From Aplectana chamaeleonis (lineage: Eukaryota > Nematoda > Chromadorea > Rhabditida > Cosmocercidae): DNA of 64,000 nucleotides. The translations under genes were made by a program, and so were the position numbers. The notes beneath the pieces are model-generated. The model was not told the origin of the DNA and did not search any database. It saw only the letters and a program-made list of their open reading frames with translations. The stretch lies in the NCBI GenBank assembly GCA_029168955.1, contig JAPDOI010001860.1, positions 62,001 to 126,000 of the forward strand, read 5' to 3'. This document shows, piece by piece, positions 51,401 through 54,727 of this stretch. Position 1 is the first letter of the stretch, and every line of letters begins with the position of its first letter.

Positions 51401-53185
51401 GTCCAGATGGTTGACCGCTCTCCTGGCATCTCTTCTCTTGTCCTGATCTTATCTAGGATCTCCCTAGTGACATTTGGATAGAAAGTCTTGACGCGGCCGA
51501 CAGGAATAGCCGCTTTCATGTCTCTGCGGATAGCGTCAGATAAATGGCACTCTTTCTGGTGCACGTCGCCATTCCACGGGTAATTTGCCGACAGGCGAAG
51601 CGCAACTTCACTGAACAGGCTCCAGTCTGCTCGGCCTAAATTAAGATAAGAATGTTGACGAACACCAGAATAGGGAGCGAGAGAATTGGAGAGATCGATA
51701 TGGATGAAGACAGGGACATGGTCACTTGACAGAGTTGTTGAGGTGGACCATGAGCAAGAGGTAGAGAGGTTGGACGAGATTAGAGAAATGTCTGGGCTGG
51801 AGTATCGGCCGTTGGCCGGGAGGCGAGTGGGCTGATCATCGTTTAAGATGACCACGTCGTACGCATCTGCCCATTCTTCGACGTCGTTTCCTCTAGCATC
51901 AGAGCCAAGAGACGAGCAAAAAGTGTGAGCGTTGAAATCGCCCGCGAAAACAACCGTAGATGTGAGGGAGCAGTCGTGAAGCTGCTTAAGAGGTGGAGTG
52001 GGATTGTAAGATGAGGGGCATGAGGTAGTGGGTGGAATATATATGTTGAAGAGAGAATTAGGTGCTTTTAGAGGGAGATGGATTGGAAGATACTCGAGAG
52101 TACCATCCGTGGGGGTGTTGGGTATGAGGTGGGAGGGGAGAGAAGATAAAACAAAGGTTGAAACTTCTCCGCCAAGAGCTGACCTTGGAGCATGGAAGGC
52201 AGTATAGCCCGGGATATTAGGACGAGGACGGGTAGGGGATGGAGAGAGCTTGGTTTCTTGAACCATGATCACGTCTGGATGGTAAGTACGTGCGAAGAGA
52301 GAGAGAGCTGAGAGAGCTTGGTACGAAGGCCGTTGAGATTGATATGTACAATGGAAAGGGGGCGATTGGAGTTGGAGGAACCAGAGTTAGTAGGTGAAGA
52401 GCATATAACACAACGAAAAGAAGAGTTATGATGCTTCACAGAACTGAGACCCGAACAAGAGAAGTGCACTCACCTTTGGCATCCAAAGCATTGGACGCTG
52501 GTCCCATTCCAAGTGACGTCTTCGTCGCATGTGGCACATGGGTACTTCTCCTTCTTCTAAGCGGGTCCAGGATTCCTTTCCACGTACGAAAAAGGAATCC
52601 CTTAGTAGGAGAATCCGAAGGAGAGACGCGGCCGGCCAGCACCTCTCCCATGACAAAAACCCTCTTCGTGGAGGGGATGACGTCGGTTTGCACGAAGGCG
52701 ATCTTCTTTCCTCCACACTGCCACGGCACGAACGTACGACATCTCGGCAGCAATGAATCGTTTCCGTGCTAAACATTGTTCTTTTCCAAATTCAAAGCGG
52801 AAGACTCTGAATCGAAATGTGGTTGAAAGACGCGTTTGTTTCCAATTTTCCCTCTTTTTCCCGTTCTTCGCAGCGCTAATGTTCTTTGATCGAATTCTAC
52901 CATAGATATTAATCTCTTTAGGGTTTGTTCTATGCCCGTCCTCAAGCTAACACAAAAACTTCCGGAGAGACGTCAAATTCAACGACAAAGACGCCATTTG
53001 CGCAGCTTTCGTCAGTGGAAGCAGCGTCACCGACGGGTACGGGAGCCGCTTTACGGCCTGCCGCAAAAACTGCCGCCATACGATTACTTGATGGGCCGTG
53101 TCATGCGCTTCCGCCTATTTTTCAGATTGCTCCTCTATTCATTGCTCAATGCTTATCACCTCCTCTTCAGAGTTCGAAATATTGA
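386..53185 (+). CDS. WDR75: WDR75/UTP17-like nucleolar WD40 protein, 5' end outside the window
   Basis: Spliced gene. Exons: 386-482, 6576-6633, 7069-7246, 7313-7382, 7643-7733, 47181-47324, 47414-47644, 47710-47817, 47879-48083, 48362-48486 and 52922-53185 (stop TGA 53183-53185). All junctions are GT..AG and the phases agree throughout (2,0,1,2,0,0,0,0,1,0). The product aligns in order with the second half of WDR75: LLSAGAEAVL then LVMNGKPGSLQW then GKVNFW then VVVWNTSD then HLVCATDKSVRCW, ending with a C-terminal block around LLDGPCHALPP. WDR75 (yeast Utp17) belongs to the t-UTP/UtpA part of the small-subunit processome and acts in the nucleolus in pre-rRNA transcription and 18S processing. 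The N-terminal WD repeats must lie upstream. About 35 residues seen in the vertebrate protein between the last two exons are missing; they may be lost, or an exon in 48487-52921 was not recognised. I assign the family from remembered alignment, not a search. Confidence 0.85.
894..2111 (+). pseudogene. LINE copy 1: zinc finger plus APE endonuclease portion, one stop
   Basis: Same frame throughout, interrupted by one stop (TAA 1362-1364). It encodes the 2A-like AGIEANPGP, a PHD-like finger with cysteines at CTQC, CIKC and CPNC, and endonuclease motifs IIQWNINGFR, GLQETKL, MGDVNAHSPLW and SDHLPI. The endonuclease nicks target DNA to start target-primed reverse transcription. A frameshift near 2090 moves the continuation into another frame (2096-2314). 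The motifs are intact, so the stop and frameshift look recent. Confidence 0.75.
2315..2661. mobile_element. 347-bp hAT-like MITE inserted in LINE copy 1
   Basis: Terminal inverted repeats are CAGGGTACGGCACG and CAGGGTACGGCGCG. Perfect 8-bp duplications CTTGGAGA lie at 2307-2314 and 2662-2669. Removing the element plus one duplication rejoins the LINE frame (W-R, then AFVEGLDHRTNSKLW). It contains inner repeats of the type GGGAGTCTGAGCAAAT. A degenerate relative is at 33788-33955. Confidence 0.9.
2663..4669 (+). pseudogene. LINE copy 1: reverse transcriptase portion
   Basis: A long open frame carries the RT domain of a non-LTR element: SYRPISIISSMARTFER, QNGFRKGFSTTSALVEL, VALDLKKAYDTV (motif A), SGVLQGAVLSPLLF (motif B) and AYADDLTLV (motif C). 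The RT catalytic aspartates are all present. The C-terminus has CPDCELEEHTVPHMFSC, the zinc knuckle typical of jockey/CR1-group elements. Its first ~70 bases are displaced: the true upstream frame runs across the MITE junction and shifts near 2735. The copy is therefore dead by several small lesions although the RT core is intact. Confidence 0.75.
4871..4893. repeat. (CAA)n microsatellite
   Basis: About eight CAA units. It may be the 3' tail of LINE copy 1, by analogy with the (GAA)n tails of copies 2 and 3. Confidence 0.8.
5132..5220. mobile_element. 89-bp inverted-repeat MITE remnant
   Basis: Inverted ends: ATCACCAGCAGCGGAGCGG on the left, and ATCACAGCGCGGAGCGG when the right end is inverted. 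There is no clear target duplication beyond flanking T/A bases. Confidence 0.5.
5508..5691. mobile_element. 184-bp Mutator-like foldback element
   Basis: Two ~80-bp arms form a near-perfect hairpin around a ~20-bp GC-rich loop. Ends are GGGTGATGGCCATCGTG and GGGTGGTGGCCATCGTG. Flanking 9-bp duplications AGCGCTAAC lie at 5499-5507 and 5692-5700. Nine bases is the usual Mutator-superfamily TSD length. Confidence 0.8.
6576..6633 (+). CDS. WDR75: WDR75 exon 2
   Basis: Acceptor TTTCTAG ends at 6575; the first G completes the Trp codon left open by exon 1. The exon reads SHVSQKG to SSYMVHWHK and stops in phase 0 at donor GTGAGT (6634). A second AG at 6590-6591 is out of phase and is not used in this model. 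Confidence 0.75.
6654..6998. mobile_element. TTAA-type (piggyBac-like) MITE, copy 1
   Basis: It lies in the 435-bp intron 6634-7068. The left end is TTAA plus AGACAGTGTCCGCGATAAAA (6650 on). The right end is the inverse, followed by TTGA at 6999-7002, a decayed TTAA. It belongs to the family with consensus ends AGGCAGTGTTCACGATAAAA. Confidence 0.7.
7069..7246 (+). CDS. WDR75: WDR75 exon 3
   Basis: Acceptor ATTGTTAG ends at 7068 and the donor is CAG|GTAC at 7247. It encodes ALTQFGGLLSAGAEAVLCKF followed by MLPRLAAAVRDLVIS. This is the clearest match to WDR75, corresponding to the segment with LLSGG and PRLGA in vertebrates. It ends in phase 1. Confidence 0.85.
7313..7382 (+). CDS. WDR75: WDR75 exon 4
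   Basis: This follows a 66-bp intron (7247-7312). It encodes EDNSVHIVLASSMTILSS and ends in phase 2 at donor AC|GTGTGA (7383). The intron after it (7383-7642) is 260 bp and contains a GC-rich patch at 7470-7560. Confidence 0.8.
7643..7733 (+). CDS. WDR75: WDR75 exon 5, last exon before the 39-kb intron
   Basis: Acceptor CTTTTAG ends at 7642 and donor CAG|GTTCGT is at 7734. It reads DLASPGTLVMNGKPGSLQW and on to SITLRQ. The NGKPG block is diagnostic of WDR75. It ends in phase 0, and exon 6 begins in phase 0. Confidence 0.85.
8026..8174. mobile_element. 149-bp palindromic MITE, family A
   Basis: Near-perfect inverted repeat. Arms begin at ATCGGCATGGATCCTGAAG; the centre reads GGCGCAAACTCGGTGC, a short loop, then its inverse. 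Relatives are at 23549-23660, 46897-47030 and 59449-59597. TA at the borders suggests a Tc1/mariner-type origin. Confidence 0.8.
8301..8518 (+). mobile_element. SINE-like internally deleted LINE derivative
   Basis: About 185 bp of the 5' end of the LINE family of copies 2 and 3 (from CCGAGATG onward, including the leucine-rich 2A-like leader) are joined to the last ~35 bp of the same LINE (GGCTGCAAAGAAGAAG). The flanks share ATTCTCG on both sides. The 2A-like motif reads ERNPVP, so the NPGP core is mutated. It is too short to be autonomous and would be mobilised by the parent LINE. Confidence 0.7.
8911..10539. mobile_element. 1.63-kb TIR element without coding capacity
   Basis: Perfect 19-bp inverted ends GAGGCCGGATTCATCATTG. 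Both subterminal regions are packed with AAATGGGTT and AACCCATTT motifs in both orientations. I found no convincing target duplication and no open frame above 75 codons. The centre (9200-10300) is AT-rich and featureless. Confidence 0.75.
10540..11974. other. intron sequence with small duplications
   Basis: No gene is seen. A diverged direct duplication occurs at about 10775 and 10950 (GCGTATCA then GGATAGGGCACCCCTGG-like). A poly(G) tract lies at about 11621-11632. Fragments of the LINE 3' tail (GGCTGCAAAGA) occur at about 11169 (+) and 11335-11370 (-). Confidence 0.5.
11975..12131. repeat. GC-rich repeat with GGGTGGCGAGCA motifs
   Basis: Repeated GCGGGTGGCGAGCA in both orientations. Similar sequence occurs at 17975-18170 and, weakly, at 26440-26515. 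LINE copy 2 inserted at its right edge; the repeat resumes with TGCTCGCC at 15483. Confidence 0.65.
12169..14214 (+). pseudogene. LINE copy 2: leader, 2A-like motif, zinc finger, endonuclease and first half of RT
   Basis: 681 codons. The leader is about 45 residues with a leucine-rich stretch (LAAALLRILLQM), then AGVERNPGP, the 2A-like translational recoding motif reported in several APE-type LINEs. The PHD-like finger runs from CATC to CVLC. Endonuclease motifs: VHYNLNGLRPK, VVQETNL, FAGDFNAH and SSDHIPVF. About 35 residues present in copy 3 are missing after VVQETNL, an in-frame deletion in the endonuclease. RT follows (YRPISLLSP, HGFRKLHSTTTALLEI). Motif A reads ALDLAKAFGTV: the conserved second Asp is Gly (codon 14124-14126). 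The stop TAA at 14212-14214 replaces a Lys codon of copy 3. Confidence 0.85.
14215..15436 (+). pseudogene. LINE copy 2: rest of RT and C-terminal knuckle, broken
   Basis: The frame continues past the stop with SIPIAAGVPQGGFISPALF and VAYADDITILC (YADD near 14367), a second stop about 14440 (TAG), then FPKLLGLVLDP. It shifts frame near 14730 into 14793-15266. The tail encodes CPDCGSRGHTTEHLFDC (about 15309-15360). At least two stops and two frame changes make it inactive. Confidence 0.8.
15483..17889. other. AT-rich intron sequence, no gene recognised
   Basis: Both strands were scanned. There is no open frame with recognisable similarity, no clear tandem repeat and no paired TIR. It starts with about 20 bp of the GC-rich repeat interrupted by LINE copy 2. 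Confidence 0.5.
17975..18170. repeat. GC-rich repeat with GGGTGGCGAGCA motifs, second locus
   Basis: Same motif family as 11975-12131 (AGCGGGTGGCGAGCAC). It marks the truncated 3' end of the Penelope-like element. Confidence 0.6.
18873..19128 (-). pseudogene. Penelope-like RT, segment downstream of the MITE
   Basis: It encodes HKFFNLTNKSKFVVE, PPLIYAIPKLHKNPIKF and on to VEYANIVKSRNKK. Joined across the MITE at the shared TTAA it continues the upstream segment in frame with no gap. Confidence 0.6.
19133..19618. mobile_element. TTAA-type MITE, copy 2, inside the Penelope-like RT
   Basis: Ends AGGCAGTATCCACGATAAAA and the inverse of AGGCAGTGTCCATGATAAAA. TTAA lies on both sides (19129-19132 and 19619-19622). 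The element plus one TTAA is 490 bp; removal restores the RT frame exactly. Confidence 0.9.
19619..20254 (-). pseudogene. Penelope-like element, N-terminal segment
   Basis: Two overlapping minus-strand frames (20254-19973 and 20088-19619) read through KFLRTLTTTEIEDILSLS and on to YEVVKRLQNTFTFCPLDKAS, with one frameshift between them near 20030. The KLxLxxDKA-like end (FCPLDKAS) is the usual start of a Penelope RT domain. No other domain was recognised. Confidence 0.5.
20811..21257. mobile_element. TTAA-type MITE, copy 3
   Basis: TTAA at 20807-20810 and 21258-21261. Ends AGGCAGCGTTCACGATAA and the inverse of AGGCAGTGTTCACGATAA; 447 bp. Confidence 0.85.
21596..21890. repeat. two-copy tandem duplication, ~150 bp unit
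   Basis: Both units contain GGAGGAGCAAGCAGCG, GAGCTCTACTTCGACCG and GGGAGAAAAGC in the same order and orientation. Confidence 0.75.
22080..22320. repeat. short repeats: poly(G) and CTGCAGGTCTTCCCTC units
   Basis: Three copies of ACTGCAGGTCTTCCCTC-type unit lie at about 22240-22300, after a poly(G) tract near 22156. The following 22321-23500 shows no recognisable feature. Confidence 0.6.
23549..23660. mobile_element. palindromic MITE family A, diverged copy
   Basis: Arms read ACTTTTCGTTCGCTC, then GAGGTTGGCACAAACTCG and the inverse with GAGTTTGCGCTAACC. The outer arms are degraded. Confidence 0.65.
24384..24801. mobile_element. TIR element, CTGAGAGTTTTG family, copy 1
   Basis: Inverted ends CTCTGAGAGTTTTGCCGAG and, from the right, CCGAGAGTTTTAGTC. 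Interior is rich in AATAGCC and GGCTATTTC. The same family is at 29477-29993. No target duplication is seen. Confidence 0.65.
25198..25449. mobile_element. 252-bp GC-rich perfect-type palindrome
   Basis: Arms of about 120 bp start CAGGCCATAAAACGGCC on both strands, flanked by TA. The centre consists of CGCGCGACGAGTTTTGGCCGCC modules. It sits directly against the left end of a TTAA-type MITE (25456 on). Confidence 0.8.
25456..25971. mobile_element. TTAA-type MITE, copy 5 (degenerate ends)
   Basis: The left end AGAGTGTTCACGATGAAA follows TGAA. The right end is the inverse of AGGCAGTGTTCACGATAAAA, followed by TCGG. Both TTAA sites are decayed. Confidence 0.55.
26542..27026. mobile_element. TTAA-type MITE, copy 4
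   Basis: TTAA at 26538-26541 and 27027-27030. Ends AGGCAGTGTTCACGATGA and the inverse of AGGCAGTGTTCACGATAA; 485 bp. Confidence 0.85.
27809..29300. mobile_element. 1.49-kb hAT-like element
   Basis: Both ends start CAGGGTCCAGCAG. Perfect 8-bp duplications CGTCCAGC lie at 27801-27808 and 29301-29308. Subterminal GGTCGTGAAAAT-like motifs resemble those of 55275-55698. No transposase frame. Confidence 0.85.
29477..29993. mobile_element. TIR element, CTGAGAGTTTTG family, copy 2
   Basis: Inverted ends CTCTGAGAGTTTTGGCC and CTCTGAGAGTTTTGGTC. The interior repeats GGCTATTTCGCGG and GCGAGCATTATTT several times (29820-29960). Confidence 0.75.
30107..30365. repeat. 42-bp minisatellite family, short array
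   Basis: About six units with GGGAGTGCGCAGGACGCC, GAAAGTATGT and GGGACCCAAGT. In the opposite orientation it matches the big array at 35625-38215 and the arrays at 57940-59110. Confidence 0.8.
31090..32700. repeat. diverged tandem repeat, ~560-bp period, about three copies
   Basis: Anchors GATTACAATTCTTCAG/ATAAAGCTAC recur near 31510, 32070 and 32670. The paired anchor AACACTCATTTTGAATTTTT recurs near 31440, 31980 and 32590. The sequence is AT-rich and non-coding. Confidence 0.65.
32734..32798. mobile_element. solo end of a TATACTTG-type hAT-like element
   Basis: Inverted relative to 59941-60756: it ends GGATAACAAGTATA and contains CATTATCTGAATCGATCC and CATTATCCGAAG. The opposite end was not found. 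Confidence 0.55.
33788..33955. mobile_element. degenerate hAT-like MITE related to 2315-2661
   Basis: GGTTCGGCGCGGGGTGTGG and GATATCCA, then GAGGGTCTGAGAAAAT, match the inverted 2315-2661 element. No intact right terminus. Confidence 0.55.
34476..34595. mobile_element. 120-bp PIF/Harbinger-like MITE
   Basis: Ends GGCCGTGATCATACTT and GGCCCGGACCATACTT with TAA on both sides (34473-34475 and 34596-34598). The immediately preceding bases read AAGTATGCACAAGGCC, the right end of a sister element sharing the same TAA. Confidence 0.65.
34820..34912. repeat. dispersed module M1
   Basis: Identical or nearly so to 46367-46456 (TATCGAGTTTAAGGGTGATC to AAGGTTTATTATAAA). At 46 kb it is directly followed by module M2; here M2 lies 3.57 kb away at 38484. 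Confidence 0.85.
35625..38215. repeat. 2.6-kb array of the 42-bp minisatellite with higher-order structure
   Basis: About 60 units with CACTTTCTATGACGTCCTG, CACACTCCCACTGGGG and TCCTG. Two 42-bp variants (GACGTC with GATTAGGG; GACGCC with CACTGGGG) alternate with a half unit (CATTCCTACTTAGGACCTGCG), giving a ~105-bp higher-order repeat. Because 42 is a multiple of 3, long minus-strand frames appear (QDVIESAQV...); I treat them as repeat by-products. Confidence 0.9.
38484..38645. repeat. dispersed module M2, copy 1
   Basis: About 160 bp nearly identical to 46464-46626. It contains a GC hairpin with a GCAA tetraloop (CTGCCCC GCAA GGGGCGG). It could be half of a longer M1-M2 repeat, or a terminal repeat of the gypsy element that lies between the two copies. 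Confidence 0.8.
38646..39410. other. AT-rich sequence downstream of the gypsy pol frame
   Basis: The 12-bp motif GCTCGTCCTCGAGC occurs twice (38661 and 38898). No LTR pair could be recognised; the 3' end of the gypsy element is probably within this stretch. Confidence 0.4.
39411..39854 (-). pseudogene. gypsy integrase C-terminal domain
   Basis: It encodes RSTELSIGDLVLLHDD, then HQWKGPFVVEKME, the GPY/F-type module of gypsy integrases, and ends in a basic Ser-rich tail (SPRLRAKHG). It is in a different frame from the pol segment before it, with a shift near 39780. Confidence 0.7.
39724..41835 (-). pseudogene. gypsy pol: RT, RNase H and integrase
   Basis: 703 codons. RT: FQFIVMAQGLKGAPATFQR and CFAYIDDIIVAS (YIDD). 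RNase H: VIHTDASTLGLGACLLQ. Integrase: zinc domain with HLGTHKTY and CPSCQ, then catalytic HTDIIGPLP, SDRGSNYTSELF and HKANGQVERM, so the D, D, E triad is present. These enzymes copy the RNA and insert the cDNA. The catalytic residues are intact, so inactivity rests only on the frameshifts at both ends, which could be sequencing errors. Confidence 0.85.
41775..42710 (-). pseudogene. gypsy pol N-terminal part, entering RT
   Basis: It encodes an uncharacterised spacer, then PLEKRKEIQRQIKEML, IIEPSTCKFASPIVLVKKG and WRFTVDYRRMNSIT, the start of a gypsy RT. A frameshift near 41875 carries RT into LPHIQDIMDLV and STLDFKSGFF, and a second near 41790 (T-run) into the 41835-39724 frame. Confidence 0.75.
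42730..43707 (-). CDS. gypsy ORF with transmembrane segment and retropepsin
   Basis: 325 residues. The N-terminal third is polar and coiled-coil-like. A strongly hydrophobic stretch (VLVILTINLILLVFL, about residues 86-106) could span a membrane. The C-terminal third is a retroviral-type aspartic protease with LLDTGSALTI and FIIGNDVI. The pol frame (from 42710) overlaps in the +1 frame around TTTTTTCGGAAAAAC, so a +1 shift or re-initiation could join them. A membrane segment before the protease is unusual for gypsy Gag; it may come from an env-like or unrelated domain. No nucleocapsid CCHC is seen. Confidence 0.65.
   Translation of the reverse strand: MFHSDLSQIKNDIFIIKNRLNTINNIYKTESPTSKTNFYSSDDNIQEKDAGTLEYLESMSSDITQSQKEKVLKSTGAHKIINVLVILTINLILLVFLTCIYCNSHLLKAFLFTFIFKPFINKFSTRGKEKKYSASSTIALDTLLKNQSPNKNQEPPKQQNITIIPSDDNISQSIPTSKNNTKTKYKSEFIIPSKPYVNFLPKVSSIQHQCNSSMIFVPTKLNNTSFIALLDTGSALTIINKSVANKIKTKVRPTKISAGTTVNGTLIKFDEQAHVSLTIGNKTCQIICLVVSDNQCSSDFIIGNDVINKFSSKITIDFFGKTNTF
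44174..44631. mobile_element. 458-bp hAT-like MITE
   Basis: Ends CAGGGCTGTGCGTTAA and CAGGGGTGTGCGTTAA. Perfect 8-bp duplications GTGTGTAC lie at 44166-44173 and 44632-44639. Both halves carry the GTTAACG-rich subterminal block. It is the compact relative of 491-6242. Confidence 0.95.
44890..45500. repeat. tandem repeat, ~70-75 bp period, about nine diverged copies
   Basis: Each unit has GGATCATACCCTCA and GAGGTGTTACA with a variable spacer in between. Confidence 0.85.
45505..45720. repeat. tandem repeat, ~47 bp period, about five copies
   Basis: Units with TTCTCGGAATGCC and AAGGGTCTCGGAATA. It directly abuts the preceding array. A separate short direct repeat with CTTTAAAGAGTG follows at 45769 and 45860. 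Confidence 0.85.
46367..46626. repeat. joined M1-M2 dispersed repeat
   Basis: M1 (46367-46456) and M2 (46464-46626) are contiguous here, but split by 3.57 kb at 34912/38484. M2 carries the GCAA-loop hairpin. Confidence 0.85.
46897..47030. mobile_element. palindromic MITE family A, copy near exon 6
   Basis: It starts TCGGCATGGATCGCACTTA. Its centre has GTCGCAAACTTG, then GCACCGAGTTTGCGCCAAC. It lies 150 bp upstream of exon 6. Confidence 0.7.
47181..47324 (+). CDS. WDR75: WDR75 exon 6, first exon after the 39-kb intron
   Basis: Acceptor CTCCTTTCAG ends at 47180 and donor CAT|GTTAGT is at 47325. It encodes VSFSLENVVDGDMSF and runs on to VVTLERIINFEEEH, 48 codons in phase 0 at both ends. Position and phase fit the region between NGKPG and the next WD repeat. 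Confidence 0.75.
47414..47644 (+). CDS. WDR75: WDR75 exon 7
   Basis: Acceptor TTCTATAG ends at 47413. The same frame has a stop (TAG) just upstream, which fixes this acceptor. The exon reads KRLRFWDRSEG, KNTVAITGSQG, DKIVLSVMSSGKVNFW and on to RQVDR, a complete WD-type repeat. Donor AGG|GTACAT at 47645. Confidence 0.8.
47710..47817 (+). CDS. WDR75: WDR75 exon 8
   Basis: A 65-bp intron ends in a T-run plus CAG at 47709. The exon reads RYDFRAGSRVHNG, then GHPEGANSTDVVVVWNTSD, and stops in phase 0 at donor GAC|GTTAGC (47818). Confidence 0.8.
47879..48083 (+). CDS. WDR75: WDR75 exon 9
   Basis: A 61-bp intron ends TTTTTTAG at 47878. The exon reads VEVLRTDGRVCAVEF, HLVCATDKSVRCW and then VVEQPLVVNVNYFGAFAW, a WD repeat. 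It ends in phase 1 at donor ATGG|GTAGGT (48084). Confidence 0.8.
48362..48486 (+). CDS. WDR75: WDR75 exon 10
   Basis: Acceptor AAGTTCAG ends at 48361, chosen because its two leading bases complete the phase-1 codon of exon 9. It encodes VIEFDVETAALKNSF, then PITDLVAVNDRQSHVSIVV, and stops in phase 0 at donor AAG|GTATCT (48487). The frame stays open across the donor to 48726, so intron retention is possible. Confidence 0.7.
48487..49413. other. intron 10, part before the LINE
   Basis: It contains the MITE at 48793-49020. The frame of exon 10 stays open to 48726 and a short open frame lies at 49139-49336; neither has recognisable similarity, but one could hold the missing WDR75 exon. Confidence 0.4.
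48793..49020. mobile_element. 228-bp TIR MITE
   Basis: Ends CAGTGAAACTCACGGCC and CCATGAAACTCACGGCC (15 of 17 identical). Internal GATCCGCGGCG-type repeats. No clear target duplication. Confidence 0.65.
49437..49968 (-). pseudogene. LINE copy 3: C-terminal part
   Basis: A minus-strand frame at 49890-49612 encodes NPVRERAKRQPFADAPSKV and LVRC-type tail matching copy 2. It is separated by a stop near 49969 from the RT frame. The CPDC-type knuckle region follows, degenerate. Confidence 0.6.
49969..51030 (-). pseudogene. LINE copy 3: reverse transcriptase
   Basis: 353 codons with YRPISLLSSFAKVAEK, FKKLHSTTTALLEI, VALDLTKAFDTVN (motif A intact), GVPQGGVLSPALF and VFAYADDITIMC (YADD intact). A frameshift near 51040 separates it from the upstream part, and a stop at 49969 from the C-terminus. 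It is the better-preserved RT of this family in the window. Confidence 0.8.
51358..52272 (-). pseudogene. LINE copy 3: APE endonuclease
   Basis: It encodes IMVQETKLSPSP, GYTAFHAPRSALGGE, FAGDFNAHTFCSSLG, VVILNDDQPTRLP and SSDHVPVFIHIDL, i.e. an APE endonuclease with its catalytic motifs. It contains the ~35-residue block deleted in copy 2. A frame change near 52270 separates it from the zinc-finger part. Confidence 0.8.
52269..52751 (-). pseudogene. LINE copy 3: leader and zinc-finger region, frameshifted
   Basis: It encodes CKPTSSPPRRGFLSWERCW, SLLRILLLR and then, in a shifted frame, ERNPGPA and the PHD-like finger. A small insertion at about 52577-52600 disrupts the 2A-like motif relative to copy 2. 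Upstream of the endonuclease it reads NSNRPLSIVHINLNGLRTK. Confidence 0.7.
52922..53185 (+). CDS. WDR75: WDR75 terminal exon
   Basis: Acceptor ATCTCTTTAG ends at 52921. The exon reads GLFYARPQANTKTSG through TAAIRLLDGPCHALPPIF to LFIAQCLSP, stop at 53183-53185. The block with CHALPP and LFIAQCL matches the conserved C-terminal block of WDR75 (PAHVLP in vertebrates). The acidic tail of vertebrate WDR75 is absent. It is in phase with exon 10. Confidence 0.75.
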   Translation, partial: GLFYARPQANTKTSGETSNSTTKTPFAQLSSVEAASPTGTGAALRPAAKTAAIRLLDGPCHALPPIFQIAPLFIAQCLSPPLQSSKY

Positions 53186-54727
53186 GAGTTCGGAGTAACT
53201 TCAATCTGGTATGAGAACTCCCTGTTCTGCTTTAGGGTTTCAACACGAGGGCGGGTCACTCAGTGACATTCCTTCCTTAACACTCATTTGGCAAGCGCCT
53301 TGGGAAGAAAACGGCGAGTTTTACCATTCGGTCGAATTAAAAAATTTTGTTTTTAAGCCGCTATCAACTCTTCCCTCCTTAGTAATGAAATTAAGGATTT
53401 GGCCTCAAAACACTGCTCATCATGAATGCACTGTTTCTAAGTATGTAATGTTTTATGTTATGGAAAATCTCACTATGTTCGGAGTCGAAGAAAAGATGTA
53501 GTGTTGCGGGAATATTCACCTCTTTCATGTAGAAGTTTTGTTTGTTCTCTATGACTTATATCAATCAAACCAGCCTAGTAACATGTGAGCAGATTTTTGG
53601 TTTTTCAAAGGCAGCCTCCGCGTATCTTACTGTTTAATGTTATTACGCAGGGTGTTCGAAAAGTAGAGTATAATAGCGGAAGAGGCCCTCGAAACCCTCA
53701 TTATTCCGAGGAAAAAGTGTCATATTGTAAAAAATAGTAGTTAAAAAAAATCATGAGACGTTCAGTTCTATCCCTCCGCCTGCTTCTGTGTATTTGGTGC
53801 AGTGAAATCTTGAACGTCGGAAATGACTTCACGTTTTAGGCTTCTTGCAATGGAGTGACTAGACCAGGCTGCCAGAACTGCCCATGGTCCTATGTTTTTC
53901 TGACAGACTACGTTCCGGGTCGTCGTAAGAACGTCCCACTAGCTCCCCGAGTAATGGTGGAAAATTCCATGAGCCATATTATGAAATGAGGCCGAAACGG
54001 TGAAAAAGGCGAGCACTGTATTATCAGTGTCTTCAACCACACCTCCGAACTAAGTTTGCCGAGTGGTCCAAGGCGCAGATTACTGCCAGGAGACTACCGA
54101 ATCGATCCCATCTGCTATAAAGATTTTTGCCACGTTTTTTGACTTTTGAGAACAACAGTGCGCGGTATTTCTATGGCAGATCTCGGTAATGACCGTCATG
54201 GGGAAGAAATACAACCACTCAGAAGAGCAAAACACGGAAACGAAATTTTTCTTCAAAAAAATCACTTTGTATGACACTTTATCGATCCTACAGTCTTCCA
54301 AGCGGAAAACTCAGAACGCAAGAGCTGCAGTATCCGCAATATAAATGGAAATCTATATTTCTTCTGCACGACGTGAGACTCTACCCTGCTAAAATATTTG
54401 GACCAAACGCGTTGTGCATTCAAGTATAAGCGAAATTGGCATTGGCGTTGATTTCTCTTACCGTGTATTCCTTCTCGAAGTATTCGCTCATTTCTCCCAT
54501 GACAATTTTTGTCAATAAACTCATATGAATCAAGCTGCCAACTGTTCGTCTCAAAAAGCATGGCAAAATATTTTTGCAGCAAAGGGGACAATTTCACAGG
54601 ATTTTCTTGGTGGAGGTCTATGGGCTACTGTAGGTAAATGACATTATGCTTACCGTAACCTACCACAGTCGTCCGAAAACCACTAAAAGAATCTTATATT
54701 CGCGTTCAGGGCCCCAAAAGAACCCTA
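53186..54727. other. 3' flank of WDR75, no gene recognised
   Basis: A mariner-like terminal motif (CAGGGTGTTCGAAAAGTAGAG) occurs at about 53649 without a visible partner. A 111-codon minus-strand open frame (54597-54262) has no recognisable motif. No convincing polyadenylation signal was assigned. Confidence 0.4.

Larger units (their letters stand above)
49414..52751 (-). mobile_element. LINE copy 3, full length, antisense in WDR75 intron 10
   Basis: The 5' end CTGCCGAGATGTCG (minus strand) is at 52751. The 3' end is GGCTGCAAAG plus (GAA)n at about 49411-49437. A 13-bp duplication AATGAATCGTTTC lies at 49401-49413 and 52752-52764. Same 3.34-kb family as copy 2. Confidence 0.9.

Noticed and set aside
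53640..54620. Tc1/mariner transposase gene
   Set aside because: A terminal motif is present, but the minus-strand frame shows no DDE/D motif or Tc1-type signature.
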